Of a DNA stretch of 64,000 bases, positions 39,104-52,200 are shown piece after piece (position 1 is the first letter of the stretch; the number at the start of each line of letters is the position of its first letter). The DNA is from Ulva prolifera (taxonomy: Eukaryota > Chlorophyta > Ulvophyceae > Ulvales > Ulvaceae), in the NCBI GenBank assembly GCA_023078555.1, contig CM041200.1, forward strand, positions 8,486,807-8,550,806, read 5' to 3'. A program made the position numbers and the translations under genes. The notes under the pieces are model-generated. The model had not been told where the DNA came from. It saw only the letters and a list, made by a program, of their open reading frames with translations, and did no database searches.

Positions 39104-40289
39104 ATGGCTTATGTATCATCGATTCGATGCGCCAAGCCGCTGCGCGGCGCAGCCATTTCCTTGAAGGCGCCTGTTCCGCGAGTATCAGTGAAGCCCAGGG
39201 CTGCCGAGGAAGCCGCAGCAACCACTTCAGGTGAACGAATGCACACATTGATTATGTGTAATTTGTACATCTCAGGCTATCATGGAAGATGCTGCGCTGG
39301 TACTGATGCGCTTCCAATGTGGTGCACACCGGCATCTGGTGTGACTTGCAGGCGCCGTCAGACAGATAACACCAGATGAATTCCAGCAAGCTGTTCTGGA
39401 TAATCCGAAACCTGTACTAGTCGAGTTCTGGGCTACATGGTGTGGTCCGTGCAAGATGCTTGACCCAGTAATCGCGGAGATCGCGGATAGCATGTCGGAT
39501 ACCCTTGAGTGTGTACGTTTCCCTTCCACAATCGGGTGTTGGCAAGTTGCTGTCTCATGCTATTGTGCGGATTGGCCGACGCCCCTGATTTGGTACTAGG
39601 CATGCTCCATCACTTCGAGCTATGTGTCTCTTGTGGTCATCCTCGGCATGCGATCATGCAAAAACCTTCAGCAGCATCCTGTTGCTGGACATCCCTCACC
39701 ACGGAGACTACCGAGATCCCCATTGATTCAATGCTTGGCAATCAAGTTTGCCCCAGCTGGGTTTCCAGCCAGTGACTAGTGAACTGAATTCACGACGCTG
39801 CCCTCTCTTGTTGGTACATCATGTTGCAGCTGTATTCGTTGTGTTCCAAGTCTGATGTTCCTGTCGGGGCTGGCGTCCACCTACATGCGGACTTCATGCA
39901 CATGTCCACCCCACATGATGAGAGCTGGATTGAAGGAAACCATATACTTGACCCGCTCTGTTTCCATCCACGCACATTGTAAATTTTTATTGGCTAAGCG
40001 ACTGTGCTTTCTATGCCACTGACAGCTGAAGCTTGTACCCTGCTCTGAAATGGAAGCCTATGATGTGCCCAAGCAAACAATTCTGCGGTCATGCTCCTCT
40101 CAATTTCTTACCGGTGACATTGTGTAGGTGAAGCTAGACACAGATGCGAATTCGGACATTGCATCGGAGTATGGAGTGCGGTCGATTCCAACCACAATGA
40201 TTTTCAAAGGTGGCAAGCGCATCGAAACAGTTATTGGAGCTGTTCCCAAAAATAGCCTGGTCAACACTATCAAAAAGTGCATTGTATGA
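39104..40289 (+). CDS. TRXM: Thioredoxin m-type, chloroplast (copy 1)
   Basis: Exons 39104-39230, 39352-39512 and 40128-40289 give 149 residues. Residues 1-42 are basic and hydroxylated, like a plastid transit peptide ([16 protein letters not shown]). The thioredoxin fold follows, with active site WCGPCKM inside [15 protein letters not shown] and the cis-Pro segment [14 protein letters not shown]. The ending [14 protein letters not shown] is the m-type signature. It would reduce disulfides of stromal targets using electrons from ferredoxin-thioredoxin reductase. A second m-type gene with the same three-exon structure and identical intron phases (1, 0) lies 1.5 kb downstream, so the pair is a tandem duplication. 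Third positions are about half G/C, in contrast to the last exon of the second copy. Confidence 0.95.
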
Positions 40290-41814
40290 GAAGTCCCATT
40301 GTGTAATGAGGAACACTATCGGGTATTTGCACTGCTGGAGGCAGAGCAACAAGTCAGGTCATGGCAGGCCAGTGTTCAAGCTGTCAAAACCAGACACCGT
40401 GATAGGCGGCAAGATCACACACGCTGTTGTGGTCTGACTATTGCACAAATGTGAACATTTTCCTCATACTGTCGTAGTGCACAGTGAAAGTTCACAGAAA
40501 ATGGGCTCTATAATCTCGAATGAGTTGGTACGAACTTAAAGTTTGCCAGTAGCCCGTAACATTCTGAAAAATGGTGCATGTTTCTGGCCATCCATGTAGG
40601 ATCTTTGATTTGTCACACATACACATATCCTGAACAGCCAGTGTATATGGAAGTATTGCCGTTTATAACGGCTAGCTAGCATGTGATATGCTGGCCATGT
40701 TGGTTTGCCAGCAATCATTTTTTGAACCATCTTGAACCACATCTTTTGGGTGAGATCGTCCTGACCTACGGCAGCCCTTGGCATACATTGCACCGCTTTC
40801 ATTGGCGAATTGTCAAGGTGATGCTTACATTGGCATTCTCATGGGGCAGTGTGGATGTATGTGAGCACCACTAAGCACATTCCTCAGCGTGTCGACTCAG
40901 CTCTGTCAGGCCATGACTTTGCCCATCATTGCAGGAATTTGCAGCACCTCTCGGTGATGTGTCACACGACAACAGTAACACAATACATAACCTTGATAAC
41001 ATGGGCACATCATGAAGATTAATATTAGAAGTTTGCATTTCTGGCTGATTTCTTATCGCGTCGCATAAGTGGAGCGCAGCGTTCAAGGGCGGGTAGAGTC
41101 TGTCAAGCAGAAACCATGATGGACCGTGGTACAGCATGCCTGAACCGGCCCCGAGGTAGTGTCTGGCGAGAACATGCGCACAGACCCTTCCATAGCTTAT
41201 CATTCACCCCAGTAAGATCTAAGCCGCGAGGCCGGAAGGCGCGATTGAGTACAGAGCCGTCCAAGGCCTTGCAAGGCAATGCACCGCCAAATTGTGAATG
41301 GCGGTCCAATTCGAACACCGTGGAATTTAGCAGCATACACAGTTATTATATTATCTCGTTGGAAATTTCACCGCAGGTGTGCCATGTGTGTGTCTCACGT
41401 CGTTCTCCTCGACAGAAGCGAGAAGGCTAGTCTACGTTCGGGCTTGTCCGAACTGAGCGCGAATGCCTCTGTCAATTTGTATGCGAAGTTACTGTTCCTG
41501 GCTGCCTTGAAACGGGTTGATGCCGAGTCTAGACGAGGATTCGTGGACAGAGTATCGTGCGTACGGCGTGGCCCAGCAATCACAACGTCAGCATGCATGA
41601 TACGATCCACAAGCGAATCACCGCCGTCGCGCGTTTGCTTACGAGGCCGGTATGCACAGCATGGCGCTGCTGAATGGGTTGACAATGCCCAGCACCTCGC
41701 GGCTTTACTTGTCATACTTTCGGTGTTGACAGGGTGCAATCTGCGTAGTTACCTGTGACGTGCAATCTGATACCTTGACTCTCCGACCTGCGGTTCTATC
41801 TACGCTCGACCACG
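40290..41814. other. Region between the two thioredoxin genes
   Basis: A minus-strand open frame at 41395-41739 starts 76 bp from the copy 2 start and has plausible residue use (for example LVDRIMHADVVIAGPRRTHD). Another open segment lies at 41130-41336 on the same strand. I could not join them in phase and recognise no domain, so I leave them as a possible unknown gene. Confidence 0.3.
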
Positions 41815-44045
41815 ATGGCTTGCACATCATCATCACGGGTTTCCCGCGCGGTGGGTGGCAGGACGGTCGCCCTAAAGGCTCCCGCTGCACGTCAATCGAT
41901 TGTGGCCCGAGCCACTGATCCCGCGGCGTCTGAAAAAGGTGATTTCATGTGAAATTCTTGAGGCTGATATGTCAATGTTCTTCTGCCTACTATTGCATTG
42001 AGGTGGCGGGTTGTCCGGAATCGTAGAGGACCAAGTATCAGGGCCCGCTACACATGTGATGTGAAACGGACCACGGTTGGTTTGTGCAGCAATCGAGATA
42101 ACAGACGAAAACTTCAAGGAGCTTGTACTTGAGAGCTCACTTCCTGTCATCGTGGATTTCTGGGCACCGTGGTGTGGCCCATGCAGAATGCTCGCTCCCA
42201 TCGTCGACCAGGTCGCAACCGAGATGGAAGGCCGACTCGTTTGCGTACGACCCCAACCTGATCATCACTCGTATCCCAACTGCTGAATGTTTTTGGGCCG
42301 TATTTCAGGGTCGTGAGCTGCCAAGGTCAGGACCGGCGCTTAGCGCTTATTCTCGCCAGTGCAGCTCCAGTCCTGTTTTCAGCCATTCTGTTCAATTTCT
42401 AGCGTTTACTAGCCGTGATCCGGTCTGAGGCGCTCTTGACAGATACAGGATGAGGAGTGCATGTCACTTGCACATTATAATTAGCATTGAGCTGTGCCAG
42501 ATGCACTGCCGCAGTTGCACTGAGGTCATCTCACAAGCAACCGAATGCCGTGCGGCACCACACCTGTTCGCTATCATCACGTCGCATGCAATTGCAAGCA
42601 CAAGGCATTTTTTGTTGCTGACGCAAGCACATTGAAATGGTGTTGATGCTGGTCAGTGATATGGTGCCAGGCACGATGCCAGTCAATCAGATTCCGACGG
42701 GAACATGGCACGCGTGTTATTGAATCATTCAGAGGTAATGTGCTTGCATCAGACCTTCGCTTGGACGTAGCTGCATGTGTTGCCTGCGGCACAATGCAAA
42801 ACTTGCGTGTGGCTTGTTGATGCCCACCACGATGCCTGCCATTCAGTTTCCGGGGTACATATGGTATGCCCACAGTAAAACACAGCGCTATCTTTTCAAA
42901 GATGCAGCTATGAGCACACAGAACATGCTGACTGCAAGATACACTTGAAAGGCATCACGAGGACATTTCATCTGACTGTGACTTCCAAGCATGGTTCATT
43001 AGGGACCTCTGATGTCCCACAAGGCGTCCACAGCCACGCAGCATCAGTTTGTCATGGTGTCCCCCAACACATTGCATGATGTTGACAAGTCTCTGTCAAG
43101 GCTACGCTTTGGTCCCTGTATATGAGAACTCACCAGCGCAGCTGCTCAATGGCAGTTCATGTCACACAAACAGCAGCAGAGATGTCGACAGAGATGCGTG
43201 AGCAACGGCCATGATGCAGACTTGAGCTCCCACCTGTTCCGCGCATTGCGGCTGTGGCTCTGCGCCGCTGCTTCACCTCCGGGCCTGCGGGCTCCCCCTC
43301 AGCTACAAACCACAGCCAGTGGCACGTCCCTGAGGACACGCCTATCATAGCAAAGTAGTATCAAAGTCTTTAGGGAAATTACACAAAGTAAAACGGCAGC
43401 CCTGTTTAAAAATACTCATGAGGAGTCAGGCCTATTGTGCACGGCAGCGGACCGTGCCACCCCACGTCCAGCGGCTACGCGGCGCTAGGATGCCCCACAC
43501 AAACCAGAAGCTACCGATGCCTCTATCCGGTGCACCTTGAAAAACATAAAACAACTACAATCGCACACGGTCCCCCGTAAGGGCGGGTCGTACAGATATG
43601 CACACACATGTGAAAACGCGAACCCCACACGCGTACGCCTGTGCTATTGTCTGACTTTTGGTGCAGCACCTTCACCGCGGGGTGCTGCGGCGATGCCTTC
43701 GCGCTCTCTGCGTCCGAGCCGGGCGCCGATGCGTGCCTGCATCACCATCAGCGCCTCCCAGCCACGGCCCACATGGCCCTGCGCGCATGCCAGGGTTCGC
43801 TGGCCTGCCCCACATCCCGTGCCCCCTGCTGAAGCCTGCCCCACATCCCGTGCCCCCTGCTGAAGCCGCGGCCGGCTGCTGTGCAGGCGAAGCTGAACAC
43901 GGACGACGTGCCGACGATCGCGACGGACTACGGCATCCGCTCGATCCCGACGATCATCGTGTTCAAGGACGGCAAGCGCGTCGACACCATCATCGGCGCC
44001 GTGCCCAAGGAGAACCTCGTTGACACCATCAACAAGTACATGTAG
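41815..44045 (+). CDS. TRXM: Thioredoxin m-type, chloroplast (copy 2)
   Basis: Exons 41815-41938, 42090-42244 and 43887-44045 give 145 residues. A transit peptide (MACTSSSRVSRAVGG, then APAARQSIVARA) precedes the fold. The active site is WCGPCRM in FWAPWCGPCRM, then YGIRSIPTIIVFKDGKR and IIGAVPKENLVDTINKY, all m-type. Intron positions and phases match copy 1. The second intron is 1.64 kb. Exon 3 is strikingly different in composition: 52 of 53 codons end in G or C, while exons 1-2 are mixed. Exon 3 is directly preceded by a 31-bp tandem repeat. Confidence 0.95.
43803..43864. repeat. 31-bp tandem repeat, two copies
   Basis: Unit beginning GCCTGCCCCACATCCCGTGC, repeated exactly, 22 bp before the GC-rich third exon of thioredoxin copy 2. 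Confidence 0.9.
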
Positions 44046-45393
44046 GCCCCCTCGGCGCCGGCTGGGCCTCCGCAGCGGCGCCCCGCACCTCCACAGCGCC
44101 CGGGGTTCCGCTGCTGCGCCGAGATCGGGGGTGCTGGTACACCCGCCTCACCTCCGGGTCATCATGGCGGATGTTGAAGCGACGAAGGGCGGTATGAGGT
44201 GTTCTTGAGTGCATTTGGGTGAGCCCCGGCACAAATGCAGAGGCGCTCGAATCGGCGCTGGCAGTTCGGATCGGTATGACGGGTGTAGTAACGGAATCGC
44301 CTGGCCAGCCGCTGTACTTGCCGCTGTGGAGGTCGGGCCGGCGTTTGGGTTGTGGTGCTGATCTGTCCGGTAGCGGCGTGTGCATGTGATGATGCGTGCG
44401 GAGTTTGCTGGCGGGGAGGCTCAGGGGCCGGGCTGTGGCGTGCCACGAGTGGTAGCAGGCAGCTGCGCATTGGGGGGGCCGCCCGGCTGACTGGTGTAAC
44501 GTGTGCTTGACCAGCGATACGCCTGAGGCACGGCTGGGAAGCTACTCTGAGGCTGGTGCGAGAGTGTGAGGACTTGGCGGGAGTAGCGAAGAGACTTTTA
44601 ATGTGAGATCTGGAGAATCACTGCATCCCCCACATCCGAACTAGCTTGGTGTGCAATGGCTTCACGATGTGGGCTCACTCGCATGACACCTGCCCGGTCG
44701 TTCAAGAGTGTCTTGCTACCTGCTCTGCACTGGTGCACTCGTGCTGTTTTCAAACTGATGTGACTCCAGATGAGAGAATAGTGGGCATGCAGGGATGGAC
44801 GTGATGAGGTGTGCTGAGGCCGTCGCAGTGTGCGAGTTGCATGTCAGTCCATGATGCATACCATTTTCCGATGCATTTTTTGCTTACAAGTGGCACCAAT
44901 GGTGTATGCGTGTCTGTGAATTCCGAGGCTATATGTTGTCACCTCGCATGAATATGTGCATTGTGCGGATTCACTGGTACGAATTACGGTGCCGACCAGA
45001 CTACCCCACTGTATTAAGAAATCGTGCTAGATTGCAGCCAACAGCAAACAAGGCCCGCTGAGAATGTATCAGACAGTCCCATGCAGCAGGCCAGGTCGTT
45101 GCGAGAACTAAACTTTCCCAATTCCGAAGAATCTAGGATATATTGACACCCCTACACCACATTCCTGGCTCACACCATTGCGAGAACACGCAATTTGGGT
45201 ATGAGAAGCAGCTTGTTGACGTCCCCAAGGCGAAGAAACTCATCTGGAAGCCTCTGCCGATGAACAGCTTTTGCACTTGACAATTCGCCCGCGCATCTCA
45301 TGCTTCGAGCTGTTGATGGACTCATCTGCAAGAGGGGTGGCCACAGCTTGTGCAGCGAATAAGCCCATCACCCCACCATGACAAGAGAATATG
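44046..45393. other. Intergenic region between convergent genes
   Basis: 3' flanks of thioredoxin copy 2 (+) and MBF1 (-). No reading frame or RNA gene that I can support. Confidence 0.5.
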
Positions 45394-46533
45394 CTATACG
45401 AGAGGTTTCGCCTTCATGGATCCAGCTGGCTTTTTCTTCGGCGCCGCTGCCTTTGGTCCTGACTTGCTGAGGGGGACACCGAGGACTCTCGACATTTTCT
45501 GAAGAACTTGAGGATTGGGGATGGCTTTCCCGGACTCATACTCTTGAATGACGTTTGGCTTTTCATTGATGGCCTGTACAGTCGTCTGGCATTGGATAAG
45601 CTGAAGCTCTGATGCCAAAAGAGTGACCAGCAAGGGAACAGGCAAGAGCACCGCTGAGCATGCACTTGAGAGAGTGCGATTTCAGGAGCACACCTTGGCC
45701 AGTTGAGCCTGAGTCATCTTGGCCCCTGTCCTTGCTTGAAGGATCTGCTTCTTCAGTTCTGTGTTCACCCGTTCAACTGCAGGGATGCCACAATATATGT
45801 CAAGTGTTGGGCCTGCTTGGTCTAACAGCAATAACGCAATACGGTAACGCGGATACTGTGATGATCCACAATGCGGGTTTGACACCAGTTGGATTTGCCA
45901 CCCACATGTGTAGCGCACCACCAACATCGTTTTGTGCACTCATGAGGAGGGCAACATGAAGCGGGCCACGCACCATGGAAATCCTCTGTCTCCTCTTCAA
46001 GCTTTCGCGCACTTTTCCCAGCTCCTGCTGTTGCTTGTGCGTTTCCACCGGTTGCGTCTGCAAATGATCGCTGTCATCCACGAAGCAATTCAACACTTAC
46101 AAGACCACACGTCGCACAGCACGAGACAGCTTTTGTGCGACCCCTACAGGCAGAAAAGTTACAAAATGCTACAGTAGTTGTATATAGGCCGTTCCGGTCC
46201 AATTGTGCAGCTGATCAATAGGCTGGTCGTGTGCCGACTATGGTCTACACGCTTGGATACACAGACAAAATTACGTCGCGAGCAGGGGGAAAGTAGTTTG
46301 ACTCACATTTCTTTACAGTATCAACGTCCCCGCCCGCTTGTTGCGCCTGCACGCCAACGAATGTGAACAGGTGCGTGACCCAACACTGCCACGGACTGCG
46401 AAAACGCTAGACACGAGAATGCAGTACTTACCGCGCGAACGTTCTTACTAGCGGACGCAGCAGCTCCTGTATGCTTCTTTGAAAACACTACACTGTTCCA
46501 GTCTTGACCTCCCTGGCCTCCGGACATCTGCAT
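45394..46533 (-). CDS. MBF1: Multiprotein bridging factor 1
   Basis: Five exons (46533-46432, 46346-46307, 46057-45974, 45776-45694, 45573-45394) join in phase to 162 residues. The N-terminal MBF1 domain has [11 protein letters not shown], then [14 protein letters not shown] and [15 protein letters not shown]. The C-terminal Cro/C1-type helix-turn-helix has [25 protein letters not shown] and [20 protein letters not shown]. The tail is Lys/Pro-rich. MBF1 bridges transcription activators and TBP, and also acts at collided ribosomes to prevent frameshifting. A second in-frame ATG two codons downstream could be the start. Small exons (40, 84 and 83 bp) distinguish it from the GC-rich genes to the left. 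Confidence 0.95.
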
Positions 46534-48144
46534 GGTGTTGGATCGACTCGCGGTGCACGGAATCAGGGAATGAACGAATAGATTGCGGGCGTCCAGAAAC
46601 AAGTGTAAAGAGCACGCTATCTCTGTTCAGGCTGTACAATTGCCGATAAATTCGGCGCTGACGTCGCTTCTTCGCCAGTGGTCTCGGTCGAAGGAGCAAT
46701 CGCGAAGGTGCTAGCTGCATGCATTCACAGAATGTTCTGGAAACCACATGTCAATGTCTGGTGTCTTAATGCAGCACTTCCTACACATGAACCTGTCTGA
46801 TCTTCGCTTTTGTGCTCACAGTCTTGCGTATGAAAAAGAGAGGAACGGCTAATCTTTATTGTACGATTGGCTTGCAATGGGTCTCTGAAATCTACACACC
46901 CCACGCACACCGTGGCATTGTTGGCCACACACACCTGCCACGCAGATGATAACATTCGCTCAGTTCGGAAGCTTGGATGCCGTTGTGGATAGCTCCCTTG
47001 GCGTGTCATCTGCAACTGATTAGAGTGCAGTGTGTGGCTTGGCACGCAATGCACCAAGCACTAAATGTGACAACCAACTCACCTTTATGAAGTTGTGGAC
47101 ATATAACTCACCTGTGTAAACTATTATATAGTCGAAATTCTACTGACAGCATTTTAAGGACATTATGCTTCAGGCCAGCTCATGTGAGCACGGTACAGTG
47201 CAGAAGTGTGAAAATCTGCCAAAGCAACACACGCTCTGTGCGCGTGATGCCCATCCTGATATTTTAGTTGTGGACAACTTGTTTGCTGCCACTGTACAAA
47301 TGCATGAGCACGTCTATCACGTCTGCTGTTTATGCAGGTATGCTTACAGAATCTCCAGTCTGCCAATTGTACAAGCCAGTCCTGGAACACAAGAATGTCA
47401 AGGAGGCCCTGCCTCTCTTGCAGCAACGCCCTCCATAATCCGTGATCTCCTTACAGAATCCGCACAGTAAACATGCCCACAATTGACATGCTGCATGCAG
47501 AAAAGATACTGAAGTCCAACGTTGCCCCGAAGCCCAAAAGACGAAGACACACTCTGCGGCAAACCGACCCCATTTGACCTGCAGCTTGTCCGCAGGTCCC
47601 AAGTAGACATGTCATATTGATCTCAACATATACTGCAGCATCCTGGTGTGTCTACCCATTCAAAGGTGCTGGATTCAGTGGTGACTGGCCACGGTATGCG
47701 TCAACTGGTTGTTGGATGCATACATACGTGCAGGCTTCGCAGTCTACAAAGCAGTGAAAATCCAGAGCTACCATATAGAGCTTCTGCTGCCAGTCTTACT
47801 CAAGGGCTGGGGATGAGCCTGCCCTGGCATATGGATGTGCTCAAAATATCGGCACGGAGAATACTCCTGATTCGCCCACAGGCTGACGTTTGGGCGAGTG
47901 GCAAGCATGCAGCAAGACATTCCTCCATGTATACCTGCAGAAGGTGTCCATCACAGACTTTGTGCCTGCTGTGCTCATCACATGCAGTCGTACCAGTCTG
48001 CTTCATGGTCCAGCCAAAGTGATTGGACTGCTACGTATGTGTCTGCGCTCCCATCTAGCTTGATTTGCTGCAGTTGAGCTGCGCATTTCAAGAGCCCCCT
48101 GTTACACACAGGAAGTGCGGATTGTGTAATCTAATCCATTTGTC
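46534..48144. other. 1.6-kb region without a recognised gene
   Basis: Between the MBF1 start and the SDHAF4 stop, both minus-strand. Open frames such as 47648-48022 (+) have no domain, no splice support and unremarkable codon use. The MBF1 promoter should be near 46.6 kb. Confidence 0.45.
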
Positions 48145-48667
48145 TCAGAAGTCTGAGCATCTCCCGTTGCGCTCCCAGTCGCCTACACAAACAGAGTAGT
48201 ATGTCGAACGAATGCATATGATGGACATGCTTTGATGATATGCGACACGGTTTTCAACAGAGAGTGCCGTACCAAAGCGAGTGGGCTCAGAACCAGCCCG
48301 TGATCCCTTTGGTCCACCAATCTCACCGGTCTCGTGATTCTGGACCTGCATATAGGTATGCCTCGTCAGACCTGCGCACATCACATGGGACGCTGTGAAG
48401 TTGATGAGCTGAAGGTCCACACAGAATGCAGAAGGTCCACACATCAACCCAATCATCGTCTGGAGGATGACTTTGCTCTGTCAGTTGCTCCAATTCTTTT
48501 CTGCCCTTCGCTTCAACTTTCTCAGTATATTGGTCCACTCCAGGTGAGCCCTTCTGCGGAGATGCGTGGGGTACTGTGCCTTCGTGGCTCTCCCTGATGA
48601 AGCTTATCAGGTAAGCCCCAGGGCCACGGCATAAAAGATTCAATCCTGATGACTTAGCTAATGCCAT
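48145..48667 (-). CDS. SDHAF4: Succinate dehydrogenase assembly factor 4, mitochondrial
   Basis: Three exons (48667-48443, 48345-48273, 48182-48145) give 111 residues, the usual size. The diagnostic C-terminus is complete: NHETGEIGGPKG, EPTRFGDWERNGRCSDF, stop. The final exon encodes only DWERNGRCSDF. The N-terminal ~45 residues would be the mitochondrial targeting sequence. SDHAF4/Sdh8 binds flavinylated SDHA and promotes its assembly into complex II while limiting oxidant production. There is a small extra SRAGS insertion between GPKG and EPTR compared with the usual contiguous GPKGPEPTR. An ATG eleven codons further upstream is also in frame. The gene is divergent from the MTV1-like gene. 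Confidence 0.92.
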
Positions 48668-49260
48668 GATCACTCCTTGACTTGATACACACAGCAATTG
48701 CCACTGTTTGCAACAGATTCAAGGGTAGGATACTTGCACTGTACGTCGAACGCGCAAAGAACCAGTCAGAATCCGCAATACAGAGGATCGCATATCGGTA
48801 TGTGTATAAGCAATGTTCGACTGCAAGTTGCTGCTATCACACTCGTGCGCATGCCAACCCCGCGTGATCAGCTAGTCTGGCACGAAGTGGTGTCGCGAGA
48901 CGTCACCAGGCCTAGTCCGACATCTGGTGTCTACAAGAGCTGCTCAACCTCGCATGTACAGCCTACTCTTCATTAGGCAGCATTCAATATCAACGTGATG
49001 CGATTGATTACATATGGCTTCAGCCGGGTACATCACGGTCATCCGCTTTCGCAGTCGTGACCTCGACTGTTGTGTCGAACACATTCCTGTTCCTGTTCTG
49101 TGCGCGGGACCAGAACATATGCAGAGCAAGTTCAAACATGTGGTTACACTGTTAAATGCTTAATTCATCGGCTCCTGGGCCGTTGGTTGTGGTACCCCGT
49201 CTGGTGATCAACTTGTTTCTCGTGACGTTTTCGAGGTGAACATACTACGCCTCGTTGATC
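48668..49260. promoter_or_regulatory. Shared upstream region of SDHAF4 and the MTV1-like gene
   Basis: 593 bp between the divergent start codons. No recognisable core promoter motif was seen. Confidence 0.45.
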
Positions 49261-52200
49261 ATGGCATCAAGTGGAATCACATGGGACAGTGTGGTCAAGG
49301 CTGGATCGGACATGATGGATATCGCCAGTGCCAGCCTGCAGCGGACCATGAAGATCCAGGAGGTGACTGCAACCAAAGACAACGACTCTCAGCCAGGTGC
49401 ATGCCCCGGTCGCAGCAGCGTCAGTGCGGGACTCATGCACCTATATCTGTGTTTTATTCTGTTCACGGGGCATTGCCTCTGTCGCATCTCTTTCGGCAGA
49501 CGGACCGACACCAGGAGGCGAAGTGCAGCAAGTCAGCCCAAGGCCATGCTCACATCTTTTCGGTTCTGTGCAGCATACGCGCTCAACGAACTTGTTCAAT
49601 GGTGTAACAAGAACTCTGAGGAAGCACGTGCAATTGCTGCTGCATTGCTGCGCAGAGCGTCGTCTTCCAATCCAGTCATCAAGTGGAAGGTGCGGCTACT
49701 GTACACTTGAAGCCCGTGCTGTCCCTGGAAATTGTGGCTCGTGCCAAGGTGCTCTTGTCATGCAGGCACTGAGAGCGATTCGATACATCTGCCAGAACGC
49801 GAGCACAACACAGTTCAAGAAGGCCTGTGGGGGCCCACAAGCCTCGGTGATCAGGTCTGTGCCCACGTCAGTCCTCCACACAAAGTTGTGATCCATATAG
49901 AAAATAGGCCCAGGCCCGACCATCGGCCAGCCCTGATGGCATAAAAGCGCACCACGCTGTGGGACCTGCAGTTTCCGGGTCATGGTACATACACACAGGC
50001 ATACGCACATGGTACATACACACAGGCATACGTTGCAGCAACACACAGTGCGATGTCAAGGCCCATGTCGAGGCCCACGGAGGCCTTTGTTTGGTTGTCG
50101 CATACACTCGCGCCTGCATACAACTAGTCCAGCCGCACCTGCAGAGCATCGGGTCGCCTTGCAGAATTTCGGGGCTGTCCTCCAGATACTCGACCCATGA
50201 ACTTGGAATTGTTCTACATGATCGGGCCCGATGACGGAACACTGCTGCAGAGAGGCGATCTCGTGGTCAGGCCCGCCGCACCCCCAGCTCGGCAACGCCC
50301 TCAACCTCCGCGTCCGCGAAGCTGCAAAGGAGACCCTCGACGAGGTCTTCCGGGTGTCTGCCGCCTCCTCCGCAGGCGCCCCCACCGGCACCGGGAACAG
50401 CCTGCAGGGCCGCATCCAGGGCTACGGCAGCACGACGGGCGGCAAGATCCAGGGCGGGGCGGCCCCGGGCGTCTCGGGCACGAGCTCCGGCGGATTCACC
50501 ACCGGCGGCGCTGCGACCGGCACGGGCGGGAAGAAGTACGGGGGCATCAGCAGCGACGACTACTTCGCGGGGAACTCCCGCGGGCGCTGGCAGACGTGGT
50601 CTGACGCCTCGCAGTCTGGCCTGGTGCGCCCGCCAGCTCGTCCTGTCTGACTGCTGCACCCCGCTCCTGCCAAGACAGCTGCTCCGGCTGTGTTTCCAGG
50701 GCCGGCTGGCACGGACAGGCCACACGCGCCTCTCTTCCTTTTGGCACTGTCGTGTGTTGTCTACCCATGAGTGCGCCTGTGAGGGTGTGTGTCAGGGAGG
50801 CCGGACGGGTGGTGCTCGATGCCTCAGCCTCATGCTGTAGACGTGTAGGCTGATGCGGTGTTATAATTATCGGCATGTCAACACGGCATGAAACCTGTTC
50901 CGCGATCACAGCGGCCATGGCATATCGGCCATGGCATATCGACTTGTCGCCTACAGCCACCTCCGTACTGTCAAGGCGCTCAGTGATCATCTGGGTCGAG
51001 GCGTGTGTCCACGACTGAGGGAAGTGAAAGCTTTCACCTCACACACCCCCCACACATTTTCCATTCTTGATGTGCACTGTGCAACCGCGGCGACCGCCAT
51101 GTCCGCCTGCACTATGACAACCACCTGCATTATCGAGGTTGTTCAGACACGACTGTTCTGTCCCGCCACGTCGATCCACACCCCCGCGTGCGTGACCGCC
51201 ATTGCCATCCCCCACCGCCGCTGCAGGGCACAAATGGCTCGGCGTCGACCACAGGCGGCAGCACGACGCCGCCGCGGGCTGCAGCAGGCAGTACAGCGGG
51301 AACCAGCGCAGCACGCGCCGCAATCGGCACTGAGGAGGCCATTGTGGATGAGCTGTGCCGCGGCAGCGGCGGCGTGCAGCCCCGGCCGACGCCGGAGGCG
51401 CTGCGTTCGTTTGTGGCCAAGGCGTCGCAGCTCGACGCGGAGGTGATCGCCCTGGAGCTCACCCACAAGCTGTTCAATACCACGTGGCAGGTGCGCGTGC
51501 GTGCGCTGGATGGCATGCATGCGGTCGCGGAGGCGGTGAAGGCGCGTGGTGGAGGGCACCCCCTTGAAGCCACGACGGAGTCCCTCCGCAGCGTGACGGA
51601 GGCGTTTGCGGGTGTTCTGGGCCATGAGAACGCCGCGGTGCGTGCTGCGGCCGGGCGTGTCATGCGTGCGCTCGGCGTGGAGTCTGACGTGGCGGCCGCC
51701 GTCGCTGCGGCGCAGCCGCCCGCCGCACAGGCCGCTGCGGCTGCAGGCGGTGACCTCCTCGGGGGGTTTGGTGACGATGGTGATGGCGACGCTGCGGCCG
51801 CAGAGCCAGCGGCGGCTGCGGCAGCGGCACCAGCGGCCCAAGACATGGACGACTTGCTGGGGGGCCTGGACGATGGGGCTGGAGCTGCTGCGGCCCCATC
51901 GGCGGTGCCACCAGATGACCTGGGGGGCCTAGATGCGCTTGATGATCTGGCTGGCTTCGGCATGGGGGGTACTGTGGCCCCTGTGGCTGCATCGCCCGCC
52001 GCAGCTGCTCCACCAACCCTTGGCGGTGCTGGCGTTTCGGACATGTTTGCCGGGTTGACGGTGTCTGGTGCGGGGACTGGGGCACCTGCTGCTGCCGCCG
52101 CCGCGGCCCCGGCGGGCGCAGCCGATCCTTTGGAGTCGCTGCTTGGCGGCCTCACTGACGCCCCCGCCCCGGGCGCCCCCCCGGCGACCAATGGCAACAG

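Noticed and set aside
47648-48022. 125-codon plus-strand frame
   Set aside because: No domain, no splice support, and residue composition like non-coding sequence.
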